From: an uncultured Chlamydiaceae bacterium
GTDB taxonomy: Bacteria; Chlamydiota; Chlamydiia; Chlamydiales; Parachlamydiaceae
Assembly: GCA_945957185.1 (NCBI GenBank)
Contig: CAMFKA010000029.1
Span: forward strand, 1-13,609
Reading direction: 5' to 3'
Length of the DNA stretch: 13,609 bases
Shown: positions 1 through 7,657 of the stretch, piece after piece
Layout of the letters: each line of letters opens with the position of its first letter
Numbering within the stretch: the stretch's first letter is position 1
Notes under the pieces: model-generated
Told to the model about the DNA's origin: nothing
What the model saw: only the letters and a program-made list of their open reading frames with translations
The model's database searches: none
Translations under genes and position numbers: made by a program

Positions 1-1485
1 AGTTTGGAGTGATACGCTTTGATTGGATTCAGGATGCGTGAATAATTTTTTAATATGGTCGAGTTTGGCTAAATCACAAGCTGTTTTTCCAAAATTGTCC
101 TTGATGTCTGTAGGGACTTTTTTTTGTAGAAGATATTTTATCAAGACAGCGTTTTCGCTTCGTGCGGCATAGTGAAGTAGAGTTTGACCTGACGATGAGG
201 AAGCGTTGATATCGGCTCCGTGATTTAATAAGATATCAATCGCCTTTGTATCTTTGATATAGCATAGAAGGGGAGCTGAAAAATCTCGGTGTACATACTC
301 CCCGTTGAAGCCTCCGCTACTACTCAAGCTTTCATTCCAAATTTTTCCAACTACAATGACGTTAGGTGAGACGATGAATAGCCAACTCGAAAACCTGTTT
401 AAATCCCTAGAATGAAGAGCGGTAAGCAAATGAGGCAAATTTTGTATTGTCTGTTCGTGTTTTTTGAAAACGGTGTCAAGCTCAGCATTTCGACTAGCTA
501 TCCGACCAGGAGTTTGCCCCTCATTGTTTCTGATATCAGTTCTAGGATTATATCTCAGAACCAATTCAACAACTTTTTTGTGTCCGTTATATGCTAGAGT
601 GTGAAGTAATGTACCACCTAACGCTGCATTCCAAAGATTCACATTAGCTCCAGCTTTAAGAAGCATTTCGATAATGGTAAGATTACCGGAATCAATGGCA
701 CATTTTAAAAGTGTCATTCCAGGCGGCGCATCGGGAATTATGTTTTGACCAACAAGTATATTTGGAGAGACGTGAGCATTCAGTAGTTTTCTAACTTCAA
801 GCTCATTGCCCGCGATGACTGCTTTTACTAACTGTTCTCGTTTCTCGTTGTAGTTTATGATTAGATTTTTGATTTCAGGGTCTGTGGTAAGTTCGAGGGC
901 TGTTTCCCCGCTCCTGTTCTTCAGCTCTGACATCGGATTATATCCTAAGATAAGTACAACGTCTTGCTTTCGATTGTTTCTTGCTGCAATTTGAAGCGGT
1001 GTACAATACGAAAGGACTTCTATAACGTTAACATTTGCGCCCGCGCTAAGCAGCATTGAGATAGCCGAGGGTTGTCGATGAATTGTGGCCAACGACAATA
1101 CATAAAAAGACATATTCAACACATCGGGTCTAGATTCTATTATTTTTTTAAAATTTATAATATCCAGTTTGTGTTTATCACACAGTTCAATATACGTTTT
1201 TCCGTTTACGGATGCATTTGGAGAAACTTTTTCTTCTAATAGTTGTCGAACTTTTTGTGCATGACCGATGAGGGCTGCTTCTACTAGCAATTCTTCTTTG
1301 GAGGGTTGTCGTACGAGTATTGGTTGAGCTTGGATTACCGGTTCAGGTGCGCAGTCGTCTACTAAGAATGAAGGGATATCGAATTCATTATTATCGTTTT
1401 CAGGTAATGTTTCTGGGTGATTTTCTATGGGATTCCAACGAGGGGAGTTGGGATTAAAATCAATATTTCCATCAAACGGATTCAT
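1..1485 (-). CDS. Ankyrin-repeat protein, probable host-directed effector (3' end cut by the window edge)
   Basis: Reading the minus strand from the ATG at 1485 gives 495 codons without a stop up to the window edge, so the C-terminus is missing. GAGAG lies 5 nt before the ATG and supports this start. The first 60 residues are acidic, Pro/Asn-rich and probably disordered; there is no signal peptide or membrane segment. Ankyrin-type units are readable from about residue 65 onward, with typical signatures such as LLSAGANVN (146-154), TPLQIAA (162-168), MLLKAGANVN (274-283), LLNHGADIN (419-427) and GQTLLHYAA (433-441). They are arranged as a larger three-fold repeat (about 66-212, 219-345, 353-480), each copy opening with a VSPN-type unit. 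Ankyrin proteins bind protein partners; in intracellular bacteria they are often injected into the host. The effector role is inferred. The DNA looks more AT-rich than the neighbouring autotransporter genes. The ankyrin assignment is secure; the target is unknown. Confidence 0.9.
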   Translation of the reverse strand, partial: MNPFDGNIDFNPNSPRWNPIENHPETLPENDNNEFDIPSFLVDDCAPEPVIQAQPILVRQPSKEELLVEAALIGHAQKVRQLLEEKVSPNASVNGKTYIELCDKHKLDIINFKKIIESRPDVLNMSFYVLSLATIHRQPSAISMLLSAGANVNVIEVLSYCTPLQIAARNNRKQDVVLILGYNPMSELKNRSGETALELTTDPEIKNLIINYNEKREQLVKAVIAGNELEVRKLLNAHVSPNILVGQNIIPDAPPGMTLLKCAIDSGNLTIIEMLLKAGANVNLWNAALGGTLLHTLAYNGHKKVVELVLRYNPRTDIRNNEGQTPGRIASRNAELDTVFKKHEQTIQNLPHLLTALHSRDLNRFSSWLFIVSPNVIVVGKIWNESLSSSGGFNGEYVHRDFSAPLLCYIKDTKAIDILLNHGADINASSSSGQTLLHYAARSENAVLIKYLLQKKVPTDIKDNFGKTACDLAKLDHIKKLFTHPESNQSVSLQT

Positions 1486-1520
1486 AATAACTCTCAATAA
1501 AATATTTAAATTGTATGAGA

Positions 1521-1549
1521 ATTATAATGTGTTTATGAATTGTTTTCAA
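1521..1549 (-). promoter_or_regulatory. Sigma70-type promoter of the ankyrin gene
   Basis: On the minus strand, TTGAAA (1549-1544) is followed after exactly 17 nt by a perfect TATAAT (1526-1521). Transcription would start near 1514, giving a leader of about 28 nt before the ATG at 1485. A perfect 14-bp palindrome, TTTTCAATTGAAAA (1543-1556), covers the -35 box and could be an operator. The promoter match is seen directly; control through the palindrome is a guess. Confidence 0.75.
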
Positions 1550-1664
1550 TTGAAAAGGACAATAAAGACCTTAATGACGCCAAAATTAAGGTTCATCACG
1601 CAAATGAGTACTAAAATCTAATAAACAAAAAATTTCAATGACATTGTATTGGATATAATTTTTG

Positions 1665-1704
1665 TCGTTTTATCGTTTTATCGTTTCATCGTTCTATCGT
1701 TTTC
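1665..1704. repeat. Octamer tandem repeat, five units
   Basis: Five consecutive 8-nt units on the plus strand: TCGTTTTA twice, then TCGTTTCA, TCGTTCTA and TCGTTTTC. The last three each differ from the first by one or two bases. It lies in the spacer between the 3' end of the 604-residue autotransporter gene and the ankyrin promoter. No function is evident. Confidence 0.85.
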
Positions 1705-1739
1705 TTGCTTCAAACTTTTTCTCAACGATGAACCTGATT

Positions 1740-1775
1740 AATCAAAATCAAAATCAAAATCACAATCACAATCAC
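1740..1775. repeat. Hexamer tandem repeat just after an autotransporter stop codon
   Basis: Six consecutive 6-nt units: AATCAA three times, then AATCAC three times. It begins 3 nt past the TAA stop (1779-1781, minus strand) of the 604-residue autotransporter, so it would form the first part of that gene's 3' untranslated region. The split into two blocks of three suggests expansion of both variants. No hairpin terminator was seen between it and the ankyrin gene. Confidence 0.85.
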
Positions 1776-1778
1776 AAA

Positions 1779-3593
1779 TTAAAAAGTCCACTCAAACTCC
1801 AGCATCCCCTGATGGCTGTAGTAGTGACCGTTAACTTCGTAATCGTATAATCCGAGCAATGAGAGGTCCGGTGTGGCAAAAACCCTGAGGCTTGCGCCGA
1901 TATTCCAGGTGTTTTGGTCAAACCGTGGCCCTCGATTTAAAAAATTTCCTCCTGCGGCTCCCAATCCAATGAACGATGCTTTCGCATCCAGTGTGCAAGG
2001 GTCGCAATCGTGTAGCCAAAAGGTGTGGATCTCCGGAATGAACGTTCCGAAGCAGGTGTCGTAGTGTCTGGTCGCTTTCACCCCTAAAGCCGTTTGCCAA
2101 AATTGGTAATCTTGGGACTTAACGTACAGATTTAAAGAGTTGGCGTCCCTCTCTTTGTATTTGCATAAATGCAAGTACGAGTAAATGAGCGATCCCATAG
2201 GGTTCACTTCCCACTCACCGCATTGGTATTCGTAGCCGGTCACTAAATAGCTTGTGTATTGTTGTCCATTGTATTCGGCGCGTGCTGTGCGGTTTACGTC
2301 GCGGTAGTGGATGTGTCGCTGCCCGTTGTATCTGTTCCATCCGATGGAGAGTCCGCCATCTAAAAACCAGTCGCACCCTTGGTAGCCGATATATCCCATT
2401 CCTTCATAGCTGTGGATGGTGGTGTTGCAACGGAAGTCGCGAGCGTTGATGTCGCCATAAGCATATCCAAAGCCCACCCCACTTCGCAATTGGCTAGTGA
2501 AAGGAACTTCCAAAGCAAGCATCGTTCCCCAGGTGTTGGCGTTGTATCCGTTAAAATACTTCCGGTTGTTTTGGTGTCCATAGTAGTAGTAGACATCTCC
2601 CCAAAGTTTGATTTGATTGTCCCCTTCGCAGTGATTGTGGGGGTATTGAAGGTGCTCTAGGATGATGCGTTGAAATTGACGAGCGATATTAAAACTTTCT
2701 CGACTAACACCTACAAGTCCCGGAGCAGCAGAAATTTGCAATAAAGCATCTTGTAAGATAGCGGCGGTAGGGGATCCCAATTTTGTTTGAATGTGTGCAA
2801 AATCGGAGTCAGGGAAAGCTCCTGCAATGGATAATGTGTCATCTAAAACAGCACCAACGCTTTGAGCGTTGGGGTTTTTCACAAGTGTTGGAATGGGGAC
2901 TTGGTTGGAGGTGATAGCGACAATGCCGTTGTTGCTGCCGTTAGATGTGAAGCTGTAGCGGACGTTGTTATTGGAGATAGAAATAGGAATACCGGATGTT
3001 CCCATAGATGCAAATACGACGTTAAAAACTTGACCGTTGTTAAGTGCTAGAGCGTCGCTAGCATCTACGACAATATTGACGGTTGCGGCGTTGATGGTAT
3101 TGGAGGTGGAACCGTTAAGGTTGATGTTACCGAAGACATCGTTTGTGAGTATTTTTGTGTAAAGGGTAGCATCGACAGGTAAAATGAGGTTTCCGTTGAT
3201 GGTAAGGAGATGTGAGCGCAACCGAAATGTCTGGGCTGACACATCTCCGTTAAAGGTGACATCCTCTAACCCCAATTCGATTGCCCCCAACGGATTTCCG
3301 GAGGCGATTCCTGTCGATCCATTTACTGCGCTATGCCCATCGAAAACGATAGTACCCGTGGCAAAATTATCTGTTGCGATCCCCACGGCGTGTTCATTTT
3401 CGTTCACGGTTAAATTAAGTGGCACAAAAAGGGTGGAAGCATCTGCTGCCTGATTTTGCAAACTGACGCCGTCGGCATGACCATCGTTATCGAGTATCGT
3501 GATGCCCGGTCCTGTAACCACTTGGGGAACGGCATTTAAGAGTTGTGGTCCCGCTACTACCAGTCCAAGAATAAATCGGTTTATAAAATTCAT
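1779..3593 (-). CDS. Autotransporter with short passenger and C-terminal beta-barrel, 604 aa
   Basis: Predicted outer-membrane autotransporter. The ATG at 3593 is chosen because GAGGA sits 5 nt upstream; a longer reading from a TTG at 3605 would overlap this ribosome site. Residues 1-21 form a Sec signal peptide (hydrophobic, ending LLNA). The passenger (about 22-240) is rich in Asn, Thr, Val and Gly, as expected of a beta-solenoid. A linker (about 260-315) precedes a barrel of 277 residues (about 328-604) with alternating aromatic and glycine strands, ending in Phe as outer-membrane barrels do. Eight cysteines lie in or just before the barrel, which fits a disulfide-linked chlamydial outer membrane. 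It is paralogous to the gene upstream: shared N-terminal GVS..NQ segment, shared linker (QFQ...LE.L) and the same C-terminal plan. It starts 15 nt after that gene's stop, so the two are probably co-transcribed. The passenger's function is unknown. Confidence 0.87.
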   Translation of the reverse strand: MNFINRFILGLVVAGPQLLNAVPQVVTGPGITILDNDGHADGVSLQNQAADASTLFVPLNLTVNENEHAVGIATDNFATGTIVFDGHSAVNGSTGIASGNPLGAIELGLEDVTFNGDVSAQTFRLRSHLLTINGNLILPVDATLYTKILTNDVFGNINLNGSTSNTINAATVNIVVDASDALALNNGQVFNVVFASMGTSGIPISISNNNVRYSFTSNGSNNGIVAITSNQVPIPTLVKNPNAQSVGAVLDDTLSIAGAFPDSDFAHIQTKLGSPTAAILQDALLQISAAPGLVGVSRESFNIARQFQRIILEHLQYPHNHCEGDNQIKLWGDVYYYYGHQNNRKYFNGYNANTWGTMLALEVPFTSQLRSGVGFGYAYGDINARDFRCNTTIHSYEGMGYIGYQGCDWFLDGGLSIGWNRYNGQRHIHYRDVNRTARAEYNGQQYTSYLVTGYEYQCGEWEVNPMGSLIYSYLHLCKYKERDANSLNLYVKSQDYQFWQTALGVKATRHYDTCFGTFIPEIHTFWLHDCDPCTLDAKASFIGLGAAGGNFLNRGPRFDQNTWNIGASLRVFATPDLSLLGLYDYEVNGHYYSHQGMLEFEWTF

Positions 3594-3608
3594 GCTATTC
3601 CTCAAATT

Positions 3609-5840
3609 TTAGTAGATATATGACAATTCAACCAACCCTTGGTGGTCGTAGTAGTTGTTGCTGGCTTCGTAATCGTAGTTTAGCATGATCGAGACATCGC
3701 TGCTGTTGAAGCAGGTGATGCTGGCCCCGATGTTTAAAAGATCGCGGTCGATATGAGGCCCGATACTTCTAAAATATCCTCCTAAGGCTGCGTACTCGGA
3801 GAACGAAGCTCTCGCGTTGACGCGGTTTTGGTTGAAGTCGTGGTACCAAAAGACGTGCGCTTCCGGAACGAACTCAACGCAAGATGTGCGGATAAATTTA
3901 GAGAATTTCAATCCCAGACCCGATTCAAGGAAGCGGTAATTTTGTGGATCTACTTTTAGGTTTAAAGACTTTGCTCCACTCTCTTTATACGAATTCATGT
4001 GCAGGTAGTAATACATGATGGAGGCTAGGGGAGTGATCTGGATATCGTTCCAGTAGAGTTGAAGACCCGTTGTGAGGAACGCGGAGTAGTTCTGACCGCT
4101 ATACTCGGATTTTGCTTTTCTATGGACATCTCTGAAAGTGATGTACCGTTTTCCATTATAGCGATTCCAACCCAATGTAAGCCCAATATCCGTGAACCAA
4201 GGCTCAGTTGTGTAGCTGTAGTAGAGTGTGCCTTCGTAGCTTTTGAATCGCGTAGCGTTAGTGTGGGGGGCTTTAATATAAAATTGGCTTTTACGAAGAT
4301 TCGAGTTGGCATAGCCAAAGCCCGCGCCCATCGTAAGCTCGCTGCTAAAAGGTCTTTCTACACCCACACCGATTCCCAGCGTGTTGACAGTATACCCTTT
4401 CCCTTTACTGTGGTTGCTTTGACGTCCATGCACCCCAAAGCCGTCGATCCAAATGCGGGCTTGGTCGGAAACTTCAGGGCAGCAGCCGTTTTCGTTATAA
4501 AAGAGGCTGCAATATCTTCTCTCACGGTTGAGGCGCTCCAGCCACACTTTTTGAAATTGCTTCGACGTCCTAAACGTTTCCGGAGCCACACCGATTAACG
4601 CAGGAGCAGGGTAGAGCTGATAAACAGTAGCGGAGTAATCGAGCATCGTCTCGGGAGTCAGCTGCCCTTCGATAAAGTCAAGATCAGATCCCGGGAATGA
4701 CGGAGCAATCGGCAGAAGCTCCAGCCACATTTCGTTTGTGGTAGCAAATTCGCCCAATTTAGGAACCCACCACGGAGACGAATTCGGGTTTTTTGGATTG
4801 AGAGGATACTGTGGAGCTTCTGGTGGAGGGGACTGTCCGCCATCTGAGGTGCCACTGATAATTTGAATGGTACCATTAACCATCTGTCCATACCATTGGC
4901 TAATGCGAGCGTCGTTAGTGGTTGCTTCAAAGAAGCCGGCAGGGGAGTCGCCGGTAGTGGAAACCGACACATCAATAACAATCGGAACCCCGTTTTTTAG
5001 AGGAGGAGGTGCCTTTTCGGCTCCAAAGTTATATCTTATACGCCCTCCTGCACCGGTAAAAGTGGTGTTTCCCTGAACATCTATCGGAGGGCCATTGAAA
5101 ACCTCATCTGTAGCGATGTAGAAATTGGATTGCAAGGCAAGGTCTCCGCCGATGACCAAAGCAAGACCGTTATTGGTGAGGATGTTAGCAGAGGCGACGT
5201 TTCCGTTGATCGTTGCAAATTTATTGCTTCCGCTTGCGCTTCCCTTAAGCTGGAGGAAGTTGACAATGATGTTTCCGTTCACAGATGATGTAGGACCTAT
5301 TTGTAGGCCTCCTGTGGCGATTGTATTTCCCACATTTCCATTGATGACGTTCCCTTTCCCTAAAATCAACATCCCATTTTGCTGATAGACGACACCTCCG
5401 GGACCTAAATTGAGGGTAGTGTCGACAGTGACGTTATCGGTAGTATTGATATTGAAGTTATTGACATGGATCGAGTTGTTGAACAAGACAGGTCCCGCGA
5501 TGTTGAGGGTATCCAAAAAGAAAGAACTGGTTCCCACATGTCCATGGACGACAGTATTTTGGCTTGATCCCCCTTGAAAATTTACAATTCCCAAGCCGGA
5601 AACGTCAGTCGTAATCCCATTGGTATTTTTTTTGGAGTTGACCGTGCTATTTCCAGGGACTAACAACGTGCATTCGTTGGGGGCAGTTTGGTTTGTGAAG
5701 CTGACGCCGTCTTTTTCCCCCGTAGAATTTAAATTGACGGTGATAGCGCCGCCGGCGCCGCTGATCACTTGTTGAGCATGGATAGGGGCATTGTAGACAA
5801 CGAAAGAGGTAAGCAAGGCGTGTAGCAGTTTTTTCTTCAT
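3609..5840 (-). CDS. Autotransporter with longer passenger and C-terminal beta-barrel, 743 aa
   Basis: Predicted outer-membrane autotransporter, first gene of a pair with the 604-residue paralogue. Two ATGs are possible, 5846 and 5840. The AGGG ribosome site abuts the first but lies 6 nt before the second, so 5840 is preferred. The signal peptide is MKKKLLHALLTSFVVYNAPI followed by HA, with cleavage likely before QQ. The passenger (about 23-333) is Asn/Gly/Thr-rich with repeated NGN and INGNV turns, suggesting a beta-helix. A Pro-rich hinge (about 336-359, with PPPEAPQYP) and a conserved linker (about 378-440, with LYPAPALIGV and QFQKVWLERL) lead to a 283-residue barrel (about 461-743) ending in Tyr. 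Classical chlamydial Pmp repeats (GGAI, FxxN) are not repeated here; one GGAI occurs near the N-terminus (about residues 30-33). Likely an adhesin or surface-variation protein, by analogy only. Confidence 0.87.
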   Translation of the reverse strand: MKKKLLHALLTSFVVYNAPIHAQQVISGAGGAITVNLNSTGEKDGVSFTNQTAPNECTLLVPGNSTVNSKKNTNGITTDVSGLGIVNFQGGSSQNTVVHGHVGTSSFFLDTLNIAGPVLFNNSIHVNNFNINTTDNVTVDTTLNLGPGGVVYQQNGMLILGKGNVINGNVGNTIATGGLQIGPTSSVNGNIIVNFLQLKGSASGSNKFATINGNVASANILTNNGLALVIGGDLALQSNFYIATDEVFNGPPIDVQGNTTFTGAGGRIRYNFGAEKAPPPLKNGVPIVIDVSVSTTGDSPAGFFEATTNDARISQWYGQMVNGTIQIISGTSDGGQSPPPEAPQYPLNPKNPNSSPWWVPKLGEFATTNEMWLELLPIAPSFPGSDLDFIEGQLTPETMLDYSATVYQLYPAPALIGVAPETFRTSKQFQKVWLERLNRERRYCSLFYNENGCCPEVSDQARIWIDGFGVHGRQSNHSKGKGYTVNTLGIGVGVERPFSSELTMGAGFGYANSNLRKSQFYIKAPHTNATRFKSYEGTLYYSYTTEPWFTDIGLTLGWNRYNGKRYITFRDVHRKAKSEYSGQNYSAFLTTGLQLYWNDIQITPLASIMYYYLHMNSYKESGAKSLNLKVDPQNYRFLESGLGLKFSKFIRTSCVEFVPEAHVFWYHDFNQNRVNARASFSEYAALGGYFRSIGPHIDRDLLNIGASITCFNSSDVSIMLNYDYEASNNYYDHQGLVELSYIY

Positions 5841-5844
5841 GGCC

Positions 5845-5869
5845 ATCCCTTTTAATATCGATAAGGGAT
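5845..5869 (-). promoter_or_regulatory. Leader hairpin covering the autotransporter ribosome site
   Basis: In the minus-strand mRNA, ATCCCTT (5869-5863) can pair perfectly with AAGGGAT (5851-5845), leaving an 11-nt loop. The second arm contains the AAGGG ribosome-binding site and the first two bases of the upstream ATG at 5846. Pairing would hide the site and could lower or condition translation. The complementarity is seen; a regulatory role is inferred. Confidence 0.4.
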
Positions 5870-5870
5870 T

Positions 5871-5900
5871 TTTTTAATCGCTTTGAGGTTAGGTAGTCAA
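5871..5900 (-). promoter_or_regulatory. Possible promoter of the autotransporter pair
   Basis: On the minus strand, TTGACT (5900-5895) is followed after 18 nt by TAAAAA (5876-5871). The -35 matches consensus at five of six positions and the -10 at four. It lies about 30 nt before the start codon. If used, transcription would begin close to or inside the hairpin that masks the ribosome site, so the transcript start would matter. Confidence 0.4.
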
Positions 5901-5955
5901 ATGTTTTTTTTGGAAAGTGAGGCAAAGCCAGGAAAGTATGGTTATTTTTCGTTGA

Positions 5956-6090
5956 AAGCCTCGCGAATGTGTAAATTCACTTCGATACCAGGTCGAGACG
6001 ACCTGGCTACCTCGCATTTAGAGTACACCTCAAGGTAGCCAGGGCGTCCCCGCCCTGGTATCGAAGTGAATTTACACATTCGCGAGGCTT
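5956..6090. repeat. 135-bp inverted repeat with 37-bp perfect arms (REPIN-like)
   Basis: The outer arms 5956-5992 and 6054-6090 are perfect reverse complements over 37 bp. Pairing continues imperfectly inward to 6012 and 6033. Each arm also contains its own small hairpin: TACCA-(13 nt)-TGGCTAC at 5986-6010 and, inverted, GTAGCCA-(14 nt)-TGGTA at 6035-6060. The local stems differ (CCAGGTCG/CGACCTGG and CCAGGGCG/CGCCCTGG), so each remains self-complementary. Two inverted small palindromes around a short centre is the plan of a REPIN. It sits downstream of the beta-helix gene and upstream of the autotransporter promoter. No coding sequence is seen in it. Confidence 0.85.
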
Positions 6091-6123
6091 CAAAATCACT
6101 TTTCAGGCAGAAATAGCCACACT

Positions 6124-6149
6124 CAGCCAGGACATTACGTCCTGGCTAT
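6124..6149. repeat. Single REP-like hairpin after the beta-helix gene
   Basis: AGCCAGGAC (6125-6133) and GTCCTGGCT (6139-6147) form a perfect 9-bp stem with a 5-nt loop. It begins 7 nt past the stop codon of the beta-helix gene. It has the same AGCCA...TGGCT ends as the hairpins in the two large palindromes. No run of T follows on the minus strand, so it is not a normal intrinsic terminator, though it could stabilise the mRNA 3' end. Confidence 0.65.
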
Positions 6150-6156
6150 CCGGCAC

Positions 6157-7563
6157 TTAGTTTTGTATTCTGACGTGTTTAAAGACGTTGTTGCTAGCAA
6201 CGTTAGTGATGGTGATCGAAAATGGGTTCGGGTAACATCCGGGGAATGTACACCCGCACTCCGAGCAAGGATCGCAAGAGAGCGTCCTCTGTGCCGTATC
6301 TCCCAAGTTCAATACGGCGATCCCATTATCTTTCGCGTAGATATTTTTCCACAGCGAATTGATATGGAACCAAGAGTCAAATCCCACTTGACAATACTTT
6401 GCAGTGCAATCTTTGTACAACACATCCACAGCTGGTTCGACAATGCGTGGATCGGGCGCCCACCCAAACCCTGTTCCGTATCCCTTGGAGGTGTCTTCGA
6501 TTCCAAATTCGTTATAAACTTTAACGTTTTCAGCTTTGCAGTGTATAAATTTGATGTTCGACCCCTGCGCGCAGCTAAACCCTGTGCACTGTTTGTCTTG
6601 CGGATTGATTGCCGAAATGTAATTCACATCGCAGTGTGTCATAGTAACATCCGACCCATAAACTTCGATACCGGTGGCTTTGGCACCTGTCAGGGCAGGA
6701 CCGGCACCGTCTAGTACACTGAAGACCTTGCAATTTTTTACCACCGAATTTGCGCATTCAAACACGCTAATCCCGTGCGCATCGTCGCAGCAACCTGTGA
6801 TATTTGAAATTTTACAATTCTTAAGTGTCACGTTCGTTGAAATAAAGGGGATTAATCCGATGGCTGTATGCCCCTCGGTGTTGAGGTTGTCGATGAATTC
6901 GGTTTTGAGACCATCAAGCTTGCACGACTTGACGAGAGCGTTATCGCAAAGCAAATGTCCGATTCCTGTACACGCTCCATCCCTATTCAACATATTGGAG
7001 ATATGGCAATGCAAAATTTTGGAATTAGTTGTTGCCGTCAACTGAATAGCAGCACAAGACCCTGTCCTAACGTTGATGTTTTTGACTTTACACTTCTCGA
7101 CTAGAGCAAAATCGCTAGCAGACACCAAAATCCCTGTCGGCACAGTATAGACAACCGTGTTTTCTATGTTTAGTCCGTTGATCGTAATTTTTTTGACGAC
7201 AATATTAAAACAACCGGTGCAATCGATTCCACGATAGGCCATGTTCTTAATGGTACCATTCTTGATCGTGACATTCTGCGATAGCAACACTACAACCCCT
7301 GTGGTGCTGTACGGTGTTATGGGGCTGATAAGCTTGTGATTATTTAAATCCAAAGTGACATCATTTGCTTGGATTAAAATCGCCTGCCCATTCCCTGATG
7401 GAGTCCATGTGATATCGTTGCCGAAAACATACGTTCCGGGAGTAGAAATGGTCATCCCTCCGGAGGGGATTTCTGTGATAATGGTGTCTCCGCTTAACGC
7501 TTGCACTCCAAAAGCAAACATGAATAATAAGAAACTAAAAAAAGACCGACTTGTTAATTGCAT
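6157..7563 (-). CDS. Secreted Cys-rich right-handed beta-helix protein, 468 aa
   Basis: Predicted exported protein with a pectate-lyase-like or NosD-like parallel beta-helix. The ATG at 7563 has a strong ribosome site, AGGAG with 5-nt spacing. Residues 1-22 are a Sec signal peptide (a run of Phe and Leu ending VQA). From about 60 to 420 the chain repeats short beta-strand coils such as NVTIKNGTIKNM (97-108), SVVKNCKVFSV (273-283) and NVTLKNCKISNI (244-255). Cysteines recur at the same place in successive coils: 158, 186, 214, 250, 278, 311, 342 and 386. The protein has about 24 cysteines in all, with a cluster CDPCSECGC near 430-438. No catalytic set of a known polysaccharide lyase could be identified, so enzyme activity is not claimed; it may be a binding or structural surface protein. 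There is no barrel, so it is periplasmic, surface-attached or released. It is probably its own transcription unit, since a terminator-like element lies upstream. Confidence 0.8.
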   Translation of the reverse strand: MQLTSRSFFSFLLFMFAFGVQALSGDTIITEIPSGGMTISTPGTYVFGNDITWTPSGNGQAILIQANDVTLDLNNHKLISPITPYSTTGVVVLLSQNVTIKNGTIKNMAYRGIDCTGCFNIVVKKITINGLNIENTVVYTVPTGILVSASDFALVEKCKVKNINVRTGSCAAIQLTATTNSKILHCHISNMLNRDGACTGIGHLLCDNALVKSCKLDGLKTEFIDNLNTEGHTAIGLIPFISTNVTLKNCKISNITGCCDDAHGISVFECANSVVKNCKVFSVLDGAGPALTGAKATGIEVYGSDVTMTHCDVNYISAINPQDKQCTGFSCAQGSNIKFIHCKAENVKVYNEFGIEDTSKGYGTGFGWAPDPRIVEPAVDVLYKDCTAKYCQVGFDSWFHINSLWKNIYAKDNGIAVLNLGDTAQRTLSCDPCSECGCTFPGCYPNPFSITITNVASNNVFKHVRIQN

Positions 7564-7657
7564 AGTATCTCCTCTGCAAAATTAAAAATCATCTTTCTAT
7601 GAGATGCGGGAAATAAAAGCAAGGGATCATAATGATGTCTTTTTGACCAACCTACAG

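Noticed and set aside
1427..1850. Two short plus-strand open frames spanning the ankyrin start and the tandem-repeat spacer
   Set aside because: They translate the promoter and low-complexity repeats of minus-strand genes; their sequences are artefacts of the repeats.
4059..4598. 179-codon plus-strand open frame opposite the larger autotransporter
   Set aside because: It lies wholly antisense to the conserved barrel region, has no convincing ribosome site and no recognisable protein features; the minus-strand reading clearly encodes the autotransporter.
5956..6149. CRISPR-like array suggested by repeated palindromes
   Set aside because: The copies are inverted rather than direct, spacing is irregular, the stems vary and no cas gene is present.
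6163..6714. 183-codon plus-strand open frame opposite the beta-helix gene
   Set aside because: It is antisense to a gene with signal peptide, strong ribosome site and repeats; its translation has no domain-like pattern.
6157..7563. Polysaccharide lyase or NosD enzyme assignment for the beta-helix protein
   Set aside because: The fold pattern is clear but no family-specific catalytic or metal-binding residues could be identified, so only the fold is claimed.
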